64,000 nt of DNA, from contig WEDG01000806.1 of NCBI GenBank assembly GCA_017591395.1, forward strand, positions 1-64,000, in the 5' to 3' direction. Position 1 is the first letter of the stretch. The number at the start of each line of letters is the position of its first letter. A program made the position numbers and the translations under genes. The notes under the pieces are model-generated. The model ran no database searches and was not told the DNA's origin. It worked only from the letters and a program-made list of their open reading frames with translations. Source of the stretch: Schistocephalus solidus (taxonomy: Eukaryota; Platyhelminthes; Cestoda; Diphyllobothriidea; Diphyllobothriidae). Below are positions 57,751 to 64,000 of the stretch, one piece after another.

Positions 57751-57944
57751 ATGCTCGATCAAAATCTCAATTTTAGTCTATTTTGGTAACGCATCCGAAT
57801 GATATAGTACTCTCTACATAGCAATCACAAGGTTATTCAAATTTTCATTGGTGCTCAGATAAATAAGTTCCATGTTTACATACCTCTTTATAAATATTAA
57901 GCTCAGTTGTCTCAAATACAGTGTTTGAACAAAGGTGAAGTCTG

Positions 57945-58850
57945 TTTGAGCACCGAAACTATTTGTTTATTCTTCTGAGCTTTCAAACTCCTTCGGGATC
58001 CATCGTCAGAGATAGCGGCAGCAACAAATAGGCGACACTTATAGAGGATAAAAACCAATCAAGGATCAGTGACGCAAGTCCAGAGGTGAGTTCGTAGGGC
58101 TCTGTGCTCCGGCGCAAAATCGATACATAGATTGATTGGCTTCCTGTCCGTAGACCAGGCTGAAATAAATTCTCGGCTTGTCTCTTTTCCGGCGTGGGCG
58201 ATTATCCTAACAGCTGCAAAGTTGAACTCATGGTCCATTTCGCAGTTGTGGACAGCAATTTGCGATTATTTTTCACCCCGCCAAACCGCAAACTTATGTT
58301 CATCTATGCACGATCCCAACATGCATTCAGTTTGGCCTGTGTAATTAAAAGGACAGTTAAGGCATGGAATACGATACACCTCCCCAGGTTGCGCTTTTGG
58401 TTTAGTTACTGTTTGATTTTTCATCACGCTGCTCCGCATGGTAACTTTGGGCCGGTGTGCAAATTGTCCGACAACAATAGCTCAGTCGCTTCTGAGATGC
58501 CCTTAATATATACAGAGCGTGCCATATCCTTAGTTGTGTTTCTGATTGGGTCCTCCGAGGCCGAACGCGTAGGCATTGGCTTAGAAATGCCGTCCGTATA
58601 AATTGATTACGGAGCTTCCGGGCCTCGGTAATTTTTCCTCCAGATTGCTGCAACGATTCTGAATCCTCTTCTGATTCTGAATCCGTTTGAAAAGCGTTCT
58701 CACACAGCTTTGCTTGTGAGCCACCGGGTAGTTGCTGGGAAAGCTGAGGACTTGTGTGGTGTTCGTTGCCTTCCTGTACACCGTCGTCTCAATTTCGCTG
58801 TTCGGATTTCCTTGACGAGTACTCCAAATAAAGGTAGCTGCTGATATTGC
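57945..58850 (-). mobile_element. Penelope-like element, RT end and GIY-YIG endonuclease
   Basis: The minus strand reads RT C-terminal sequence (VYRKATNTTQVLSFPSNYP, SCVRTLFKRI near 58,780-58,640), then a GIY-YIG-type nuclease start VYRIPCLNCPFNYTGQTE (58,380-58,340), and HNCEMDHEFNFAAVRIIAHA with TSREFISAWSTDRKPIN, ending in CVTDP near 58,070. The order RT then GIY-YIG is diagnostic of Penelope-like elements. Frameshifts separate the pieces. The 3' end near 57,945 reads GTTTGAGCACCGAAAC. Confidence 0.8.
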
Positions 58851-59303
58851 TTTTCTTCCCTTGGGAATTGTATGCCAGGAAAGATTCTAATAAGCAGATA
58901 GGCCGGAGTGAACGCATACCGGGATCGCGCATACATGAACCTAAGTTGGCGGTGCGGCGGGGCGACAAATTATCGCAAATTGCTGTCCATAACTTCGAAA
59001 CGGACCATATGTTCAACTTCGCAGCCGTCAAGATAATCGCCCACGCCGGAAACAAGACAAGCCGAGATTTTATTGCAGCCTGGTCTACGGATAGGAATGA
59101 AATCAATCGATATATCGATTTTGCGCCGGCGTACACAGCCCTAAGAAGTCACCTCCGGACTTGCGTCACAGATCCTTGATTGGTTTTGACCCTCTATAAG
59201 TGTCACCTATTTGTTGCTGCCGCTATCTCTGACAATGGACTCCGAACGTTTTTGAAAACTGAGGAATAAACAAATTGTTTTTGTGCTCGAACAGGCTACA
59301 CGT
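58851..59303 (+). mobile_element. Penelope-like element, second copy, opposite orientation
   Basis: The ORF 58847-59179 contains the GIY-YIG C-terminal half: RIHEPKLAVRRGDKLSQIAV, HNFETDHMFNFAAVKIIAHA, TSRDFIAAWSTDRNEINRYI and CVTDP. The 3' flank (AGAGGGTC..., CAGAGATAGCGGCAGCAACA in reverse) mirrors the left copy. It is 5'-truncated exactly where the minus copy begins, so the two are head to head. This copy keeps a longer clean frame than its partner. Confidence 0.75.
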
Positions 59304-59695
59304 TTGCTTATGCAATCTCCTGGGACTCAAACCTTCGCACTCCCTTTTATTTAGTACTGCACCAAAACAAAGACGAAGATTGTTAACTTGACTTTTTGAA
59401 CTAAAAATTCTGGATGCAACGTTTAAATTCAGTTTTCGTAGAATACATTAACAGTCGCTTTCCTCAACAGTATACTAACGATATCATCAATTATCAGATA
59501 TAATACTACGGGCGCTTTATTATCTCTGAAGTCGTTGTCTTTTGTTACCGTTTTCCTAGGTAAAACTCGCTACAGCAAATAACAGAAATTATAGAATGCT
59601 GCCCTGTACATTTTTAATAGGGTTGTCTATCAGCTTAAATCCCTACATCCAAAATAATAGTTGTGTGGAAAAAAATCGAAGTTCAAGTTAAGATG
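59304..59695. other. No recognisable feature
   Basis: AT-rich, without ORF or repeat signal. Confidence 0.35.
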
Positions 59696-59699
59696 GGAT

Positions 59700-60070
59700 T
59701 GTTGGAATAAAAAGTTTATTAACGCGACGTTTTGGATTCTCACCCGTAAACATCAGCAGAGACAGTGGCAGATAAGGATTAGAGAGGCATAAGGTGCGCG
59801 GTATGTCTAGTACGTAGTGGCCACTCAATTACGGGCGTACAACAGTTAGTAGCTCCAGTGATCACGATGGAGGTTGTTTTAGATGGTTTTAGATGTTGGC
59901 CTCATTTTCATTAGAGGTGTTGCTCGCCTGCACCCTCCTCGCGTTATTGCTCCCCCCGTTCAGGCGAAGCCTCAGCCCCGAATATGGAAACGGGAGGTTA
60001 TTGCACTTGTTGATGGAATGAGGACCGCGGAACCATAACTCGAGAAGCTGGCGGCTCACGCGGTTATTAC
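59700..60070 (-). mobile_element. Possible Penelope-like 3' end of another family
   Basis: In reverse it ends GTTAATAAACTTTTTATTCCAA and includes TGATGTTTACGGGTGAGAATCC and CTCTAATCCTTATCTGCC, a layout like the 3' UTR of the neighbouring Penelope copies (CTGACGATGG..., CTCTATAAGTGTCGCC). The 59,930-60,070 part is GC-rich and may be degraded coding. Assignment is by resemblance only. Confidence 0.3.
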
Positions 60071-60309
60071 CCTTTGAGAGTATTTTGACCTCATGAAACT
60101 TGAAAATATGGCGAAGACTCGTCGGGCGAGTGGCAACCTGAGGGCTAGCGCCCTACATCCTCACCTCGTTTGCATTTTTGGCCACTTGTGTGCAAAGATA
60201 TATCCTGATTTCTCCTACGTAGCTGCCTTGTCCAAAGCTGCGCCAGATCCGGTAAACGATGCCAGACGCTTTCTGCCGTTGCAGTGAATTATTTTTTGTC
60301 TTTTTGCAG

Positions 60310-60480
60310 CGGTTACATCTTCTTCTAAACTGCTTCCTAGGATTCGCCAGTTGACTGATAGCAACAAGCCGAAGTGCCTGTTTCATATGTACTTCTTAAA
60401 TATGATCACAAATGTGGTTGCTGAATTTTTGAGGGAAGGAAGAAGATCGCAAATTCCTTTAATTTGGTGCCTCGTTTAGT
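60310..60480 (+). CDS. Candidate downstream exon of the TOG-array gene
   Basis: It follows an excellent acceptor (TTTTTTGTCTTTTTGCAG). With two leading bases, as required by the phase-1 exon at 52975-53071, it reads VTSSSKLLPRIRQLTDSNKP and stays open to a TAG near 60,478. No convincing donor was found, so its right end is undefined and it could be a terminal exon. No domain is recognised. Confidence 0.3.
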
Positions 60481-60983
60481 GCATCGGACAAACTTTGGGC
60501 AAACAGTTGAATTTTAAGTTGTTTTCCGTTTGACGTTTACCACTTTGCAGTAAAAGAATGTTGGGAATTAGTCAAGCCAATATCTGATAATATCTCGAGA
60601 CCAGGATTTTAAATGTTCCTTGAATGGTATATGCCATGCATGATTGTGACCACAGGCCTAGGGCAGTAAACTTCGATCTGTGCGCGTATACTAAACTAAG
60701 GTGGAACTACCGATAACAATCAAGTATTCGCTAAAGTTTTACAGTTAAGTTTACATATTTACCTTTTTGCGATTTTTATGCACCTTTTGCGTTTAAAAAA
60801 CATCCTTTTCCAACAGTTGAGCAAGGAAAGCCATCTCCCCTTAACGCGTTGACTACACAGGCGTCCTATTACTGATTATCCTATTCCCTACGGTTAAAAG
60901 TCTCCATGCATTTTACTAGCATTGTACAACCATAGATTGCAGGATAGAAAGCTAGAATTCTTTCGAAATTGCAGAACCTGTTA
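60481..60983. other. No recognisable feature
   Basis: Spacer between the candidate exon and the hAT insertion; no supported gene. Confidence 0.35.
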
Positions 60984-63344
60984 CTCTAGACCAGGAGTCG
61001 GCAAACTTTTCGGACTACTAGGCCATTTCAGGAGGTCAAGAAGGCACAATAAGCCAGAAGAATCACGATGTCCAAGGAATTGTTTTTTATTCAAAAATGA
61101 AGTACGATCAATGGGAAGCATGATGTTGCATGCTCTAAGAGACAGATACAATATCAGGTTCTATGATGAGGAGTTCAGCAACAGAATGTCATTAAGGCGA
61201 TTGTCAGTGAGTTGAGAGCGCAACTTGTTCTTACAAAAATTCATTTTGGTGAACAGCTGCTAGCCCGAATAAGTGCTGCCAAACATTGCGATCACACGCT
61301 TGGCACGGGCTAACAACACTGGAAACTGAGCATGTGGCAGCTGACGGTAGAAGTCAATGAGAGTAGTGCAAGAAGTAAACTTGGACAAGATAACTTCTAA
61401 AGCCTGCAGCTCACTCAACTCCCATTGCACATCAGAGGGGGCGTCGTCATAGGGAAAGTCAAAATGAGTGCTGACAATCTTGAACTCTTGCGAATGAGAA
61501 CGCACATTAGAGAAGCACGAAGAGAATTCATTCCGCAGTGTTGACAGCACACTGATGCATTCTTTTGTGTCAACGAGGGCTACATCACACTGGGTGAGGT
61601 GCGGGAAATGGACATAGTCGCCCTTATACAGCTGTTTCTCCCATAGAATCAGCTTTGCTCGAATACCCGCAGGTGGGCTGCCATGTTCGTGATGAGCACA
61701 TCATGTCCTTGAAGCTTCAGGTTAAGTTCGTTAAGGTGAGAGCTGATATCAGTGAGGAAGCCGAACCGACAGAGCCAAACCTCGTCAGATAAATTTTTAA
61801 AACCCTTGAGACCCCTCTCACTGACGAAGGAAACGATCTCGGGGCGGAGGGCAAAGACGCGCTTCAAGACGTTGCCAGGACTGAGCCAGCGAACCTCAGT
61901 GTGGTAAAGCAGATCGCCGTAATCAGCCTCTGCAGCTTCGCACATGTGCTTGAAGATGTGGTGGTTGAGAGGACGAGCAACCACTGCGTTCACTAACTTT
62001 ACCATAACAGACATAATGTCCTTCATGCCTGCTTCTTTGGCACACAATGACTCCTGGTGGACGATGCAGTGCACCTTGCGTATCTCCTGCGCACAACCCA
62101 AAGAGTGGCAGTGGTCAATGAGCAGCTGCGAAAGTCCCTTGGTAGATCCAACCATGGCAGGTGCACCGTCAGTAGTTACCGAGACGAGCTTCAACAGGTC
62201 GAAACCACTCAAAGCAGGTAGGAGCGCATCGAGGACATCTTGGTTAGTTGTCATTTCATTCATCGGGATGAGGCTGAGAAACTCCTCGACTACTTCCAGG
62301 TGTTGCATGATGCTACGCACAAAGATGGCCAGCTGCGCAGTGCCCTTGGTATCATAACTCTCGTCCAAGGTGATGGAGAATATATCGAGAGTTTTGAACT
62401 TCGTAAACATCGAAGACCGGACATCGGAGGCCAAGTCCTCCACGCGTCGAGTAACAGTGCCGACAGACAGCGGGATTGCCTTGAAATCGTCGTGTTGCTC
62501 GTGACAAATAACGTCAGCAGCAGCAAGTATACAATCCATTACAAAGTCTGCATCAGTGAAGGGATGCATTTTCTTCGCGATCAACAAGGACACTTCAAAG
62601 GAGGCACAAATGCGACGTTCAGCAGCGTCAGAAGCTTTGGAAGCCTGCTTCTTGAAGAGGGACGACTGATGCTCCAACCGTGACTGCAAGCGAACAGCCT
62701 CAGTCTTACGCCCATCCGTGGTGTAGTCTCTGTCCGTGTGCGCGTGCATGGCATCGAAATGCCCCTTGAGATTCAACTGCTTGAAAGTGCTGTTGGTGTC
62801 GTTGCACAATAAACACAGGGCTTTGTAGCCGCATTGGACGAAGAATAAATCGTCAGTCCATTCGGGGTTGACGACACGACGTTCGAGGTCAACCTTCCGG
62901 AGACTGGTAGCTGCGCGTTGCTTCAGATCTTTAGGCATATTAATCGGGGTTACTTTGCGGGTATCTCGATGTCTGTAATATGACCATGAAATAAAATCGC
63001 TTCGCAGGTCACAGCACACACACACGTGCGCAAAACAAACGCCTTGACCCCGGTAAGAGGTGAATGAAACCGAGACCAGAGAGTGAACTTGCTTACAACA
63101 CAACATTTATCATCTCCCCCCGGTCAGGCGCTTCTGTTTCATACAAGCGCCGGACATCAGTTCTACAAATAAACACGAGCCACAGTTTAAGCTGCAACCA
63201 GCAGTAATGAAGGGGAACAAAACGGCGACAATTCAATTAAACTGGATCCAATAATAATTAACTAGGGGGCGTTAGGCTGAAATGGAATACTAGCTAAGCC
63301 GTATCTGGCCTAAAGGCCGGAGTTTGCCGACCTCTGCTCTAGAC
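60984..63344. mobile_element. hAT DNA transposon with perfect target duplication
   Basis: The element proper is 60992-63336 (2,345 bases). The left end CAGGAGTCGGCAAACT and the reversed right end CAGAGGTCGGCAAACT form terminal inverted repeats with one mismatch in 16. Both ends are flanked by CTCTAGAC (60984-60991 and 63337-63344), an 8-base duplication that fits the hAT preference nTCTAGAn. It carries one minus-strand transposase gene. A perfect duplication and only two visible coding defects point to recent insertion. Confidence 0.95.
61161..62938 (-). pseudogene. hAT transposase (GTF2IRD2/ZBED-like), one frameshift and one nonsense codon
   Basis: The start is taken at ATG 62938 (MPKDLKQRA). 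A degenerate BED-type finger (ALCLLCNDT...LKGHFDAMH) comes first, then the RNase H-like core with SITLDESYDTKG (first aspartate), SVTTDGAPAMVG (second aspartate) and CIVHQESLCAKE. The frame is lost at about 61,658, where one base is missing after RVFE, and is taken up again as AKLILWEKQLYKGDY. The C-terminal hAT dimerisation region follows (ARAKRVIAMFGSTYSG). A TAG at 61262-61260 replaces the residue before QLFTKMNFCKNKLRSQLTD. The original stop is at 61163-61161. The active protein would cut and paste elements with these ends. Confidence 0.9.
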
Positions 63345-63643
63345 AATAACTGGAATTTAAAGGTGGAAAATTGACGTATTCACGCAGAAACAGCCCGGTC
63401 AAATACATAGATGGGTGGTATGGAAGGTTTTATATTCCAATTATATTCCGAAAATTTATAATTGATCAATTTTATAAAGTTGCAGAGGTTTAATTCAGAC
63501 TTATTTGGTAATTTTGACATCAATGCTAACATTTTGAAAGACATTTATAAGAGCAACAGCCATATTACCAATTATCTTTACATAAACATCTGTTTCCATA
63601 ATTATTAATATTACCGATCAAAAATGACAAGAAAACGAACTTG

Positions 63644-63785
63644 AAGCCCAATGTTTAGGGCGTTGGGCTTCTAAGTAACCGGGTGTGGGTTCAAGCCTCA
63701 GGAGTTGCAACACCTGGGGTTGGGTATGGCTGGCCGATAATGGTTAATAAGCCAGAAATAGCCATTTCAGGCTCCCATGTCTTGG
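63644..63785 (+). repeat. tRNA-Arg-derived SINE, plus copy
   Basis: The head has GGGCGTTGGGCTTCTAAGTA and B box GGTTCAAGCC (about 63,688-63,698). The body has GGGTATGGCTGGCCGATAAT and AATAAGCCAGAAATAGCCA. The 3' module is missing. The CTGATGA string is mutated here to CCGATAA. Confidence 0.7.
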
Positions 63786-64000
63786 TACATACCACAGAAT
63801 GACTAACGAAACTACTGTGTAACTTGTTTCTAACAATTACATATGGGCGATTGTCAGCGGGTAGTCAAGATGCTATTTTGACCTATCTCACCCTAAGAAA
63901 CGTTCAATGTTTGGCGTATAATTTGAACTGTTCAACAGCTGTTTACCTGCTGCTTGGAAATAAGTAGCCAGATTTTGTGTTTTAAAATTAACCACTGCTT

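Noticed and set aside
61944..62683. Plus-strand ORFs across the hAT transposase
   Set aside because: They lie opposite a clear transposase frame and show no own family features.
1..64000. CRISPR arrays, rRNA, bacterial-type operons, functional tRNA genes
   Set aside because: I looked for regular spaced repeats, conserved rRNA blocks and complete cloverleaves and saw none; the gene structure is eukaryotic.

Overview
The window looks like nuclear DNA of a flatworm, most likely a diphyllobothriidean tapeworm (Spirometra / Schistocephalus / Dibothriocephalus group). This rests on an RTE-type retrotransposon whose reverse transcriptase is followed by C2H2 zinc fingers (a combination I associate with that group), CR1- and Jockey-like LINEs, Penelope-like elements, a tRNA-derived SINE and an intron-rich, low-density gene. 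The species call is inference.

Positions 1-36,500 are a retrotransposon graveyard with almost no host coding signal. It holds stacked 3' ends of several LINE families, a family called LINE-A here (5' end, ORF1 and endonuclease, partly folded into a long inverted repeat), a nearly complete LINE-B (about 7,500-11,876), degenerate CR1 copies, an RTE fragment on the minus strand (15,450-18,239), and one nearly full-length CR1 (19,582-24,831) inserted into an older LINE-B 3' end. Every copy carries stops, frameshifts or truncations, so none looks autonomous. Most LINE 3' ends share a nested stem-loop just before the tail.

Positions about 38,250-53,071 hold the only host gene I can support: a plus-strand multi-exon gene for a TOG/HEAT-array protein resembling TOGARAM (crescerin, CHE-12), a ciliary microtubule regulator. 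Its best exons join with matching phases: 38,771-38,962, 38,992-39,087, 41,791-42,111, 42,233-42,473, 50,421-50,583, 51,415-51,532 and 52,975-53,071. The first two are separated by an apparent 29-base intron. The long introns carry two unclassified repeat families, SINE clusters and an RTE 5' fragment. The gene probably continues downstream, with a candidate exon at 60,310.

Positions 54,700-64,000 hold an RTE 5' tip, a SINE cluster next to an (AT)n tract, two Penelope-like copies in opposite orientation, a possible third Penelope end, and a recently inserted hAT DNA transposon (60,992-63,336) with matching terminal repeats, a perfect 8-base target duplication and a transposase damaged at only two visible points. 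A last SINE lies near the right edge. I found no rRNA, functional tRNA or CRISPR array.
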